Of a DNA stretch of 64,000 bases, positions 47,290-59,346 are shown one piece after another. Position numbers and translations under genes: made by a program. The notes beneath the pieces were generated by a model. That model did not search any database. It was not told where the DNA came from and was given only the letters and a program-made list of their open reading frames with translations. Each line of letters begins with the position of its first letter. Positions within the stretch are counted from its first letter, which is position 1. The stretch is from Areca catechu (Eukaryota > Streptophyta > Magnoliopsida > Arecales > Arecaceae), in assembly GCA_021397845.1 (NCBI GenBank), contig CM038044.1:42518354-42582353 (forward strand), read 5' to 3'.

Positions 47290-47960
47290 GTTGAAGAGCT
47301 TCATCTTTTTTTGGATGCTCTCATGGAGACCTCCAATATACTCATGAAAATTACATGATGGAGATTTTGAGGGAGATTACTTATGGAACTCGATGGTGTA
47401 AGTCCTGGATAGATTGATCATAATTTTGCTGTAGGTATTATCACTTGATGTACCGATTTTTCGTGTGGTTGATTGGATGAAACTGCTTCTTGATTAGGCC
47501 TTTAAATTGGCTCCGCGTCATATTAGAAATGCCATTGTTTCTTATGTACAAATTCCATCTTATGCTAGAAAGTTTAAGGTGAGCAAAAGCTACTTTTTGG
47601 ATACTAGAGTATCCATAGTAAAGTAGGTTTCTAACTAGTCTAGTCAGTTATCTAATCTTTTTGCATCAACAATCTCATCATTTACAAGGATATCGATTTG
47701 AACTTCAACTTTAAATAGTTGGAGAGAGATTTTTTGTACCTCTAGATTGCTCATCCTTGTTGGATGGAGGATTTGCATCTCCAAATATTGTAGATAGCTC
47801 GCAACGGGAGTTATTGGTGCTTGTGCTTGCATTGAAAGAACTGCTATTTGGAGATAATCTCGGTGAGTTGGGCAATATTCTCCAATCGTATGAGATGTTC
47901 CTTCATTTCATCCATAGAGAAAGAACTGGTAGCCATACTCTTCTTTATCCATTATGTACT
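47290..47960 (-). pseudogene. Gypsy gag remnant
   Basis: The fragment FKVEVQIDILVNDEIVDAKR LDNW followed by LETYFTMDTL-like sequence and, further on, YTIEFHK matches the usual plant Ty3/gypsy capsid order (KVDIPEYDG...LDSWL, LETYF, EYTTEF). Stops and deletions break it. It begins shortly after the primer-binding site on the minus strand. Confidence 0.6.
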
Positions 47961-48050
47961 TGAAGCATGGACAATCCTTCTCCTGATTGTTTGTATTGCT
48001 TGCACATCTAGATCATAAACTAAAGCTCCCTACAAATGTATAGGACTGAC

Positions 48051-48062
48051 GCTCTGATACTA
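48051..48062 (-). promoter_or_regulatory. Primer-binding site (initiator Met tRNA type)
   Basis: The + strand gctctgatacta is, on the minus strand, tagtatcagagc. That is one base from the plant LTR-element site tggtatcagagc, which is complementary to the 3' end of initiator tRNA-Met. It lies directly against the 5' LTR end at 48063. Confidence 0.75.
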
Positions 48063-48770
48063 GATCCGATCGGGGAGGAAGATTTCCTTTAACTCGCTCA
48101 ACTTTAATTTCACAAAATAGAAGAAAATTTTTAAAAATAAAGCTTGTCTCTTTTCTCTCTTTTATTTTTTTTATAAAAACTAAGGTACACAGTCTCTATT
48201 TATAATAGTGAGGTCTGTCTTTGTATAATTTGGGTTGAATTGTTCTTATTTTTTAGAAGGACAATCATCCTTGAACAAGCTGGATTGGTCTCTGCTTCTT
48301 AGCTTAAATAGCACTAGGTCTAAAAAATATGATAAATATAAAAGGTATAAAAAATTTAAAAAATTTATAGTAGATTGATTTCAACTTCTACATCAACTTT
48401 GCCTTTTATTACTCCATCTATTTTTCATTGATTAGAAAACCTCCGATCAAAGTCTTTTCCAAAAATAAAATTTTGGTTTGATTAGCCTATTTCAAGATCA
48501 AAATGATGGAATTTTGGCTTAATTTAGCTTCTTTAGGGCCTAGCCCAAAGTTGCAGATCTTAAAAAGATAGTTTAAAAAAGAATCATCTCAATTAGACAT
48601 TATATCGCAAGTTATGGCTTCCTAAAGTTTAACATATGATTTGGTTTCCTAATATGGCATATCTTGCTTCTATATCCTATCCAACTTTCACTTGTGATAG
48701 TTTAAGTGGTCAACATTGAGTCTGAGGATCCTTCTAGATCATGTAAGGCCTCAATTATGAACAAGATCCC
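48063..48770 (-). mobile_element. 5' LTR of decayed gypsy element (approximate)
   Basis: It adjoins the primer-binding site and carries a minus-strand TATA box (tataaatag, complement of 48196-48204). It aligns with the LTR at 43135-43840. The terminal TG/CA dinucleotides are not clear, so the outer edge is approximate. Confidence 0.65.
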
Positions 48771-49167
48771 GATGTCTATGAGTGATAGGAAATAGATGTT
48801 GTTATATGTTTTGTAGTTCAAATCAATTTGATATTTGCATTTTCAAATTCAAAAAATATGTATTATCTATTTTTAATTATTTCAAATCTTAATTATTATA
48901 AATGCATCCATTAAGCAAACCATATAGCCTGTCAAGAGTCAAGACCAATATGAAATAAAACAGCACTAAGATATCCTTAAAATCATAATTCAAATGTCCA
49001 TAAATCTTAAAATAACCTTGGAACCAAGAATTGAAAAAAACAAGAAGGTCAGGAAATATTGAATTGGTATGCAACTGCATACAAAATGTTGGTATGGTTT
49101 GCCTTGGTATTAAAATGTGCTAGTACTTGACCAGAATAGTCCTTGGTAATAAGATGTTGATCTTAGT

Positions 49168-49343
49168 TAAGGTTTGTGGTACCAGTGCATAACATACCAA
49201 GTGTATCGTATGGTATCGATCCAATACTCGGTACAAGGGGTAGATTGAGTGTCAGTACATTGAACTGACCTCCGTATTGGATATACCAATATCGTACCAA
49301 GATGGTACCAATATGAGATCTAGTGCTGAGACCGCAAACTTTG
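49168..49343. mobile_element. GGTACC-family MITE, old copy
   Basis: The ends TAAGGTTTGTGGT and ACCGCAAACTTTG are inverted repeats with two mismatches. The interior has ggtaccag, catacc and tcgtatggtatcg words. The flanks atcttagt and tatgggat do not match, so the duplication is lost or the ends are slightly off. Confidence 0.55.
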
Positions 49344-49740
49344 TATGGGATATTTGAAACTATAACTCATGGGAAAACCATGGACAAGCCCTCTATATGA
49401 TATTGCTAGCTCCTTTGACCAATATTGCCGTAGATATCTCTTGGCAAGAACACCCGGGCTTGGTGCTTCATGCCTCTCAATCGTGCCTACAGGGTCAAGG
49501 CCATGTTTGTTGATGGCCTGCACTCAAAATCCAAGGTTTCCTCGGGGTTCCAACATGTCTTGGCAGTCAGCTACCAAGCCCCCAAAACATGCTCGACATT
49601 TTGTAAGTCATTATTTTATATAGAACTTTAAAAAATACTTGAAAGTTTAAACAATATCACATGGACTTAGTGCTAGGTGCCAATATTGGTCCATTGTAGC
49701 ATGCTAGCCAAAGTTATCAGAGGTTTAAGGCAAATCGAGG

Positions 49741-49819
49741 CAAGGATTCAAGTCTCGGCAGGGCATCCCATGGGACACCAGAATGGGGTACCATTCCATT
49801 GATGGGAATTCTCCCAGGG
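49741..49819. mobile_element. GGGACGTCCC-family MITE, cut by the copia insertion
   Basis: The sequence starts CAAGGATTCAAGTCTCGG like the copies at 11931 and 28671. It follows them through catcccatgggacacc and ggggtaccatt, then stops abruptly at the copia LTR boundary (tgtcggg). The last five bases, caggg, should be the copia target duplication. The remaining part is expected beyond the right end of the window. Confidence 0.72.
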
Positions 49820-50115
49820 TGTCGGGAATAATACAGCATGCGGAGGTGAATTTCAAAATAAAAATTCAATACATGAAACCCTAATTGGCTAGAAAACCCT
49901 AATTCCCAGAAACCCCTTATGCAATACCAATTAATGAAACATAAATGGAGTCAGAAAAACATACCTGGATCATTGAAATCCAATCCTTTCCACGAGGCTC
50001 ACAAGTGCAAGCCCTCCAACGATGATCCACACGAGAATGGTACCAAGGAAGAATCCCTATCGGGGTTGCTTGCTTCAACAGAACTCTTAGGGCAGCCTTT
50101 GGACCTTTGACCATT

Positions 50116-50273
50116 GTAGGACACCCTGTCCTACTGTAAGGCACTAAGAACACTGTCCTACACCACTCTTGGTCTTAGGATAACCCTCCTCTAGGACTCC
50201 TTAGGCTTATGTCCTTAAACAAAGCCTTGTCCTAAAAGATTAGACCTTGTCTTAACAAGACAAGTCTTGTCTT
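50116..50273 (-). repeat. Hairpin cluster in LTR near transcript start
   Basis: GTAGGACA-ccc-TGTCCTAC is a perfect 8-bp hairpin at 50116-50134. At 50246-50273 the octamer CTTGTCTT occurs twice, with its complement AAGACAAG between (50246, 50257, 50266), so two alternative 8-bp hairpins compete. Further gtccta/tagga words lie between. In the retroelement RNA this falls at the R/U5 part. Confidence 0.75.
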
Positions 50274-50354
50274 AAAGAATGGAGGGAGGGAGAGACAGAG
50301 AAACACTCATAATATCTTTATGGTGAAAAAGATATATGAAACTCATATCACCAT

Positions 50355-50366
50355 CCCTATTTATAG
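50355..50366 (-). promoter_or_regulatory. Copia LTR TATA box
   Basis: The complement of ccctatttatag reads CTATAAATAGGG, a strong plant TATA box. It lies about 540 bp before the LTR 3' end on the minus strand, which is consistent with an LTR promoter. Confidence 0.7.
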
Positions 50367-51807
50367 TTCTAAGAGGGGCGTGTGATATGTCCTCCAACAG
50401 GTTATCATATATGATTTTTCAAGACCAAAGAGAGGTTATATGGCTTGAAAAATCTTATATAATATGTCTTCTCATGCATCAAAGGATATATCGGCATCCA
50501 TCCACTTTTCTGGACAATCTGTGACTTTCCACATGGCAAGTACCGGTCACTGGGAAGCCAAGAGGCACCTCTTCAATCTCCAAACATTAGAGAATATGAA
50601 GAGTCCTGATAGCAGAAGGACTCTGCTTCAGGGCACGCGCCAAATGAAGAGACGTGTCTCTTCATGCGCGCTTTTGCTTCCACACCTTTTTCACGCCATT
50701 TTAAATGGGCTTGATCGGTCAAATATTATCCAAGAGACGTGGGGATAAGATGAGAAGGCGCTCCAGATTAGAAACACTTAAGTGTTTTATCTGCAGAAGG
50801 ACAAAAGTCCTTCTGCGCCCCTACATTTTTCTCGTGTGCGCCAAGAGGCGCCAAGAGTCCCTGGCCCCAGGGACTTCCATAAATCGGTAAAAAGGTCAAT
50901 ATAAAATTAGATAAAGCTCTGATTTAATTAGCCCCACTCAGGACTCAGCCTAATTAAGGTTTCCCTTAATTAGGTTAGCCCAATTAGCAAGCAACCAGAC
51001 CCAATCCAATTGGATTAGGAATTGGGTTAGCCTGCACATGCTAGTATACAATCTGGCTAACTAATTAGGATGCCATGACCCTAATTAAATCACGGATGAC
51101 TTCCTTGGCCAACTCTCTATTGTGTGTGACCCATTGGGTTCTATATCTAGCTAGCAGTAGGTTTAGGTTTGAGCCGATTCGATCCGATCGAACCCGATTG
51201 ACCTAATTAGGTCAAATTGGCTCACCTAATTGTCTAATTCGAATCATACATCGAATTGACTCATGAAACCAAATCAATTAGTTCATGAAAACCTGCAAGA
51301 CAAGATTAATGTCTAGCAACGTGTCATGCCTACCCGGAAGATGAGAAATTTGGTGAAAATTATCAAAGTACCCTTCAGTAGTAAGTTACTGTGTAATTCA
51401 ATCTTTCAATCTCCCATTATCCCGATTAAGTGATAGGTATGGATATATGTCAAACCCTAATACTTAATCATATCGAATCTCATCTCGATCATGAGAACTC
51501 AGCTGATGACTGATTGGAAATCACTTCTAATCTCATCCTGCTTTGATCAAAGGCTCCTTGAGTCACTCATCGAAGAGATCATATGGGATAACAATTTCTC
51601 TTACCAGGAAAGATCGATTCCTTGTTGGTCCACTCACATCTTTCGTACACCTTCCACCATACACAGAACATCCCATATATGACTCAACGCTATGAATGAG
51701 TATGAACTAAAGTATGGCTTAGTGTGCACAAGGAACCATGGTGACCTCAGGTCTAAAGATTATATGCACAACTTCTACTCTAGGATCTATCTTTTGACAA
51801 GTAGTAA

Positions 51808-53455
51808 GACTTCCTGGTGCGGGCACCAGACCCAGAAGAAGACTTCAGGGCTCCTTCTGGATCTCTGATTGACCTTGCCCGAAGAATTAGGGTTTTCTGG
51901 TTTTGTAATAAGGGTTGACATGGTCAACTCAATTTTAGTTGAGTCTGTATTTCCCTGCAATTTAAATTTTGTTGAGTCATGTTGACTCAGTTCAAGTCTT
52001 AGTAGTGGTCTAGGTCTTCTCCAGGGTATCACATTTTCTCCCAAGACCAAGCAAGTGGGCGCCACACTCCCAGCCACACGCCTGAGTCCAGGAGGCGCCA
52101 CATCTCCATCCAGTATGCTTTGGTCCCCACACCACAAGATAGCAGGTCCCTTCTCTCATGCGCCACTTAAGGAGAAAATAATCTGGGATCCACAATTCAA
52201 GGGGGCGGCCAAAACATTTCCATAAGAGCCAAGCTATGTAAAGAAAGAAGCACTTCTTGAGGAGCACTTCAAGGGGGCGCCCAATCCATGCCTAAAAAGC
52301 CCAAAGCAAAGATGGGAAGAACCATGACTTAGGGAGAAAGAAAAGGAGGTGTCCAAAAGAGTTGAGCCATGGAAGGAAATAAATTTTCTCTTGAAGAGCA
52401 AGGCTAGGAGGCGCCACCTACTTACCTTTTGGAGTCACCAATCAACACTTTAGGAACCTCTTGGCCGGCCATATGTGTGGGAATTGATTCTACAAACCTA
52501 ATTTGAAGATCCATCCTATTAGTCCCACATGGGAAGATGTAAAACCCTGTTCTCTTGTAAAGTCCTATAAATTAAACCCCTCTTGTAAGTTTTAAAAATA
52601 TCTGATGAATGAATCCAATTTATGTGTGAGCAAACTTTGTGTTTCTCTTTTCCGCACTTGCATCCAGGTGTTGAGCTCCGTGAGGGAGTAAATCCGGGTT
52701 CCCCGGGAACCTTGAGGAGGTGTGAGATCTCCAACCCCAAAACCCTAGGTTAGCCATTTCACTTCCAAACCCTAGCCGCACATCATCCTCTTCTTTCCAC
52801 CAAACCCTAGCCTACTCCATCTCTCACGGCCACTCTCTCCAAGTCAAGGCCGACCACCAGCATCCAGGTCCAGTCTGGATACTTCAGATTCAGAGCAATT
52901 CCCAGAGGAAGTCAGATCAGCCTCCAGGAGAATCCGGATTTCAGCAACATCAGCTTTCAAGTTCTTCTATCTAGTAAATCCTTGAGTATCTGGTTCTATA
53001 AATTGTTCTTCTTTCCCATATCTTGAGTTCAGGAGAAGCCAACTCTGCCAAAGGATCAGTATTGGAGGATCCATTGCGAAGATATCTGAATCCGGGGATC
53101 CAACAATCTGCTCAAGAGAGTCCTTCCACTAAACTCTGTGAAGATCACTGCCTGGTCTGTAACCCTTCTCTTCTCTTTACTTCTGTCCTGTTGAAAGTTC
53201 AGAGCGAAACCCTAGGTCTGGGAGTTTCTCAACCCCAAGCGATCCTTTACTTCTGAACTACTCTGATAACCTAGTTTCTTTAAATTGTGCTTTCAATTAT
53301 TACATAGTTTCTTTCAATTTAGTTTATCTTTCCTTTGAGTCAAAGCCGACTTCTGAAAATATTAAAAAAAAACAACAAAAAAAAAGAATTAGTCTTAATT
53401 TACTTCCGCATCGCATCACCTCTTTTGTTCTGCATCACTTTCATAAGATAATCCT
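51808..53455. mobile_element. Unidentified insertion in copia LTR
   Basis: Sequence character changes from ordinary copia LTR to a block rich in gtgggcgcca, gaggcgccac and aaccctag words, and returns to LTR-like sequence at about 53455. It has its own + strand TATA-like tcctataaatta (about 52563) and ends near an A run followed by ttccgcatcgca. That suggests a solo LTR of another retroelement. I could not find matching 5-bp flanks, so limits are approximate. No coding sequence is credible in it. Confidence 0.4.
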
Positions 53456-53849
53456 GGCGCGGATCAGTCCAAGTGTACTCATACCCTGATGAGCACCCTT
53501 ATCCTTGTATCAGTGTCTCTACACAAGTGGTTGTGAGATCAACCATCCTCATCAACTGAGCATATATAGGATAAGCTAGTCTTTTCGGATTCATCGATCC
53601 CTGAATCGATGGTCCAACGACTAGGAACATTCTAGATTAGGGTTTATAGGAATTAGGTCTTACTGTTATTTTATCATAACCCTAATTCCATTGCCCTACT
53701 CTATGGGATTCATCATAATCAACAAAACATGATACAGCAGTATATGATGAATCAAATGCCTTTATTAATATAAAAAATATGTCATACATGAGCTGGAAGT
53801 TTACAAGAAGGCCCTCATAATGATTGGCTCTTAGGGCACTTTTCTATCA

Positions 53850-53862
53850 AACTCCCACTTGC
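53850..53862 (-). promoter_or_regulatory. Copia polypurine tract
   Basis: On the minus strand gcaagtgggag lies immediately upstream of the LTR start. This is the usual plant copia tract (aagtgggag) and sets the LTR boundary at 53849. Confidence 0.8.
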
Positions 53863-55185
53863 ACTAAAGCCAATCGCCCTTGTATTTTATGCCCATACAA
53901 TTTAAGTGATGATTTAACTGTTGCTTGGCTAATGCTTTAGTGAATAGGTCTGCTATATTGTTCTTTGTGTCAACTCGTTCAATGGCAACATCTTATCTTT
54001 CAATGATCTCTCGAACGAGGTGGAGCCGTCTTAGAATGTGCTTGGGACTTGTGATGAGACCTTGGTTCTTTAGCTTGTGTAACAGCTCAAGTGTTATCAC
54101 AGTATAATGGCACTAGCTGTTGTACATCAAGAACCATGCCCAATTCCATGATGAATTTCTTCATCCAGACAGCTTCCTTCGCGGCTTCACTAGCAGCTAT
54201 GTATTCTGCCTCAGTGATTGAGTCAGCTACTGTAAGCTGCTTTGTACTCTTCTAACTCACTGCACCACCATTCAGGGTAAAGACATACCCCGATGTGGAT
54301 TTGCTATCTTTTAGATCTGATTGAAAACTAGAATCTGCATAACCTTCTAGTTTTAACTCAGATACTAGAAAAATATATTTAGTCCTTTTCAAGTACTTAA
54401 GAATATTTTTCACAGCTTTCCAATGATCCTCTCCTGGATCTGCCTGAAACCTGCTCACTATGCCCAAGGCATAAGCGACATCAGGTCTGGTACATAACAT
54501 GTCATATATAATTGATCCTACAGTCGATGCTTAAGGAATCATATCCATTATCTCTCTTTCTTCAGATATCTTAGGAGACATTTTCTTAGAGAGATGTATG
54601 CCTGGACTTATAGGCAAGTAACCTTTCTTACTTGCAACCATGTTGAATCTCTTCAACACTAAGTCTATGTACCTAGACTGGGATAAGCCTAGCATCCTTT
54701 TAGACCTATTTCTGTAGATCCTTATACCTAGTATATAGGATGCTTCTCCCAAATCTTTCATGGAAAATTTTGATGATAGCCATGTTTTAATCGACTGCAA
54801 CATTGGGATATCATTCCCAATGATCAGTATGTCGTCCACATATAAAACCAAGAAAACAAGTGCACTCCTACTTTTCTTGTACACACATGGTTCATCCATA
54901 TTTTTGACCAAACCAAATCCTTTGATTGTTTCATCAAAACGGATGTTCCAACTCCTCGATGCTTGCTTAAGTCCATAAATGGACTTCTTTAATTTGCATA
55001 CCTGATTTGGTCTCCCATTTGAGACAAAATCCTCTGGCTGTGACATATAGATTTCTTTCTTAAGCTTTCCATTGAGGAAAGCGGTCTTTACATCCATCTG
55101 CCATATCTCATAGTCATGGTATGCTGCTATGGCAAGCAGTATCCGAATGGACTTGAGCATGGCTACTTGAGAAAAGGTTTCATCA
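53863..55185 (-). pseudogene. Copia reverse transcriptase and RNase H, 3' half of split pol
   Basis: From 55185 downward the frame reads DETFS..VAMLKSIRILLAI, QMDVKTAFLNG (first catalytic Asp), FVLNG-like linkers, SIYGLKQASR, and LYVDDILIIGND with the YVDD catalytic pair. It continues with FSMKDLGEASYILGI. A stop at about 54535 replaces one residue before ASTVGSIIYDMLCTRPDVAY. RNase H follows with GYADSSFQSD, KSTSGYVF and ADSITEAEYIAA (54500-54180), then a degenerate C-terminus. The upstream half of pol continues at 60864, on the far side of hAT C. Apart from the nonsense codon and the split, this is well preserved. Confidence 0.88.
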
Positions 55186-55334
55186 GTCTACACCAAGGTT
55201 CCCGGTACCGGTACCGGGGGTCGTACCGGTGGCCGGCCGGTACCAGTTCGGTACCTAACCGTACCGTGTGTCAGCACGGTACGGTTGAACCAGTACGTCC
55301 AATTTTTTTTTTTTTTGTTTTTTTGTAATTTTAA

Positions 55335-55445
55335 GGTTTTTATTTTAACTTTTAAGGGTTTAAGGTTTAGGGTTTAGGCCGGTTTAGGATTTAGGGTTTA
55401 AGATGGCGTACCGCTTTAGGGTTTAGGACTAAATACTAATATTTA
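55335..55445. repeat. Telomere-like TTTAGGG tract in hAT C
   Basis: Words such as gggtttaaggtttagggttt, ggtttaggatttagggttta and ctttagggtttagg follow the terminal ggtacc array. This is the inverse of the tract at 35395-35560 in element B, at the same end of the transposon. Confidence 0.85.
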
Positions 55446-55540
55446 GGATTATTTTCAATTGAAATAAAAAAAATGATAATTAAATTAAGATTATCAGCAA
55501 TTAATGAAAGTAAAATGTGGCATAAACATATAATTACATA

Positions 55541-58500
55541 TCAATGTTTAGAGTCGGGTAGAGTGACGATGTCCATAAATATAGTGATCATGTATGTACT
55601 TTGTAGGAAATCGGCATGTCCCTCTTGCCAGGCAGCATGATACTCCTCTAAGCTTATCCCAGGAGGTATGCGTGATGGGTCATAACTAATCGCAGATCCC
55701 TCTCTGATGTCCCGACTCTGAGAGCTGTCCAGAGACTGACGATATGGCAGTGCAGGTGCAGGGGGGAATCCAAATATACCAGCAACAAAATCAGATGCAT
55801 AAGATGCTCCGAGATAATAACCACTGGATGCTGACATCTCGGATGCACTATATGGATCATATGGACCATAAGCTGCCGGTAGCTGCGGATAAGAGGATCA
55901 TGAATATGAGGATGATCCAGATACATTCAAGAATCCTACTCCACGTGCAAGATCTGCAGCTGTATCGTGTCCCGAATGACCACGCGGAGCCCGTTGCCTA
56001 TATGGAATTGTATCACCACGAGGTCTATCTGATGGTGCTCCATGATCTGTATCCTGCATGGCATGGAAAAATTGACTCCCCAGTAAATCGAATAGGACTA
56101 GGTGGCTGTGACTCCTGTCCTCCTGCCCCTCCCTAATTACTAGATCCTCCACTATCTGAAGCACTATCATCACTGTCTCTGGTATCTGAATCTGAGTGGA
56201 CCGAGTGCTCTGATGGAGGTGCAACTGCCTTTCCTTTTCCTCTGTCTCCAGGTCTACTAGATGGTGGGGATGGACGATGTGCTGGAGCCCTGTGAGAAAT
56301 ATGACTTGTTGCCTATTGTTCAGCATCCACCCCAACCTCACCAGCTACAAAACTGGCTGGTCGAGGAGGCGATCCTGGCTCATTAAGCTCTGGTTGCTGC
56401 TGAGCCATGACCCACCCAATCATTGGATCTTCATCCTCATCAACATATGAACTTGCAGTAGGATCAGGATATTTCAATTCTACTTCTTTCGGAATATATT
56501 TTAGCCTCAACCTTAAATTATAGTGTACATACACAAGATCGTTGAGGCGTTTCTGTTTCAGACGGTTATTCTGTTTGGATTGGATAATACCAAATATAGA
56601 CCAGTTGCGCTCACATCCACTGGAGGACACCGTTTGGGAGAGGATCTTTACTGCAAGAACCTTCAAATTTTTAGCAGATCCACCAAAATGTACCCACTAT
56701 TCAGCTGCAAAAGACATTACATCTTTTAGAATTTTAGATTTGGCAAAATAAAAAATTTAATCCTGATATAATATTAGACTTACTCCTTAGTAGTATCTAC
56801 CATGATTCATTTTTGATTTACTTCTAACCGCTACAGTGGATCCAAATGAATCTATGCCCTCCCTAAAAAATTTCGTCTGCCAGAAAAAATTTGTTAGCTT
56901 GTTGAAATTAATGCTATTAAAAATCATTCAATAATTTCAACCTAATTTCTTCAAGGCACATAGTATCGATATATGGATCGGGCTCCATCTTATATATAAC
57001 ATTGCGCAGGGCAGACATAAGATCCTCATCCATGGCAATGTCTGGTACGGAGTACTGAAATCTCGGATTTAGATAGTAAGCTGCACATATTTTAGGGACT
57101 TCATAAAATACTACGTACCTGCAAGATGCAAATCCGAACTCATTTGATAACTCCACCATCCATCAATGATCCGGATATACTCATATGTATGTGATGGATC
57201 TGCCTCCTGGATCTTTTTCTTTGTCCTTTGCATTATAAGAAGCCCGTCTGAGCATACCTCTCGGAGTCCACGGCACGAAGTACCTCATATAAAGGCTTGA
57301 TAGCCTCCACTACCCTCTCAGCCCGTTGCCAGAATGTCTGTCTCGTCACTAAATTCTCCACATTGCTTCCTTTAGTATTTGTCCTGACATTTCTGCTCTC
57401 CTGCCAGTCCTGACTGACAAACATCTGACGCAGCTCTGCTTTCTTGCTAAGAAAACTATCAAGTGCAATGTAATTAGTTGCAAACTGTGTGACCCCCGGT
57501 CTTAATATTTTCCTTCCTATAAAGCTCTTCATCAATGATAAGATCCATGTATGGTTATATATAAATTTGATGATAGACTGTGCTAGCTCAACAATTTTCT
57601 GCACCCTGCGAATTTTATCAATATTCATTAACATGAGGTCAATATAATATGCAGCACAAGGGGTCCAGAAAATATGCGGCCGCCGTTCCATCAAGATCTG
57701 CCCTGCGGTCCTGTACTGTGGTCCATTATCAGTGATGACCTGCACGACATTATGCTCTCCCACCTGATCAATCACCTCCTCCATCAATCTGAGGATATAA
57801 CTGGCATCGTGCACCTGATCTGAAGCATCAATAGATTTCTAAAAAAAAGTCTTTCCATCACAATAAGTCAAGAAATTGATGATGCTCCGTCTAGTAGGAC
57901 CAGTCCAACCATCACACATCACCGTTAATCCATACATAGGCCACTTGCTCTAATATATGGATATCCATCTTTCTAGCTCCTTATTGCTGTCCAGAAGGTG
58001 ACCATAGATGTCCCTCGATGCTGGAGGATCTACACCTATACCAGCAGCCTGTATAGATGAAATAGCAGAGCGATAATATGGATTGTCTGCTACATGGGCT
58101 GGGATATGACTGAAATGAAACCAGGAGGAGATGGCCCCCCACATATTCTTCTTATCCTTTTTCAGCATTGTGTCAATTCTCTGTTGCTTGGAATCTTTAC
58201 TGGAAAATGCATGTGGATCGACATCATGATGAATAGTGGCTCCCTCTGGAATGTCCCTAGGCCTGGAATACTTCCTCCTGCTGCCAAATGCTCCCAACAT
58301 GGATGCAATACGGCCGGTGCCTCTCCTAACGGGCTCTCTGACTGAGGAAGTCCTCCTAAACTATCTCAGACTCTCCTGGAGTACTAGCAGAAGTGGATCC
58401 TGATCCTGACTCAAAAGTTGATGGCCCGAATCCCTGTCTATGCCTGGTTGCCTCCTCCTGATGCCTCTGCTCATACAAGCTCACCTGAATAGTAGCCTCT

Positions 58501-58860
58501 ATCTGTGCCTCCTCATCAGAAGGAATAGATGCTTCCTCTGACTTTCTGGAGTGATAAGAAGGTGGTTCTGCGGCTCCGCAGTCCACCTCTGTCTTCTTCT
58601 TTGCTGTTCTTTCCTTCTTAGCTTTAAAATCAGCAAAGTGTTTTCTTCATCAACTGACGAACCCTCCTGTGGACACTGTCGGTATGCAGATACATCAGGA
58701 TAGCCGTCAGCCAAGTGCTGCTTCAACCTTGTTATCCCCCACCTTTGAATTCGATATTACATCATTTACACCTCCAATGATACCGATCCGAGAATATCTC
58801 TTCATGTGACCAGCCAATATCCCGCTCCGGATCCTTCTTCCTCCTTGATGGATCTATACC
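55541..58860 (-). pseudogene. hAT transposase C (BED, DUF659, hAT-C), broken
   Basis: Coding order on the minus strand starts with a BED finger (YHWRCK, stop TGA at 58764-58762, CNIEFKG; then KQHLADGYPDVSAYRQC). A charged linker and SRDIYGHLLDSNKELERW follow (57990). The DUF659/DDE core has DGWTGPTRRSIINFLTYCDG (about 57910) and VVQVITDNGPQYRTAGQILM (57740). Here CAAYYIDL replaces the CAAHCIDL of B. The hAT-C region is SSSGCERNWSIFGIIQSKQN (56620), and a Ser/Pro/Tyr-rich tail extends to 55541. The stop in the zinc finger, a shift near 57842 and short breaks later mean no single protein, yet long blocks remain open (193 codons at 57814-57233). Confidence 0.87.
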
Positions 58861-59346
58861 TGAATATTTAAATTATATATAAGGTCAATAATAATGTTTA
58901 TTAATTAACAATTAATTAACCTAATTTTTAAAATTTAATTTAATTTTTTTATTTTTTTTAATTAAAAAACTTAAAAAATAAAGAAAAATATTTTTTTTTT
59001 TAAATTTTAGATTCATGTAGGATTCCATTATACATGCTACATATATTTTTTTAAGAGTCTAGAAATGTATTAAAAGTTAATTTTTTTTCAATTTAAGATC
59101 TACGGGCACTATTAATGAGATGCACAAAACTTGAATAAATCGACATGAAATTTATAGTGAGAGTAGCTTACAAGCCCTAGATTAATAATTTATAATTACA
59201 GTTTTTTTTAATTATTTTTTTTAAATTAATTTATTAATTCGAAATTAATTTTTAATTTAAAAAATTATATACTTAACAAAAAATTAAGATTTTAGTATAA
59301 TTGTGTAGATCTATTCTAGATCTACCATATACTCTAAAATCATTGC

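Larger units (their letters stand above)
43135..48770 (-). mobile_element. Decayed Ty3/gypsy element lacking reverse transcriptase and integrase
   Basis: Two diverged copies of a roughly 700-bp LTR (43135-43840 and 48063-48770) enclose, on the minus strand, a tRNA primer site, gag remnants (47960-47290), and a protease region with the linker before RT (46430-45740). No RT, RNase H or integrase motifs follow. That space is taken by a satellite array and MITE-like DNA. The LTRs are clearly diverged and have many indels, so this is an old insertion. Outer boundaries are good to within tens of bases. Confidence 0.7.
49820..53849 (-). mobile_element. 3' LTR of copia element, with a 1.6-kb insertion
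   Basis: On the minus strand the LTR starts TGATAGAAAAGTGCCC, right after the polypurine tract, and ends TTCCCGACA at 49820. It gives an LTR of about 2.4 kb after discounting the insertion at about 51808-53455. A minus-strand TATA box (CTATAAATAGGG, 50355-50366) marks the promoter. The region 50110-50275, downstream of it in transcription, is rich in hairpins. Confidence 0.75.
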
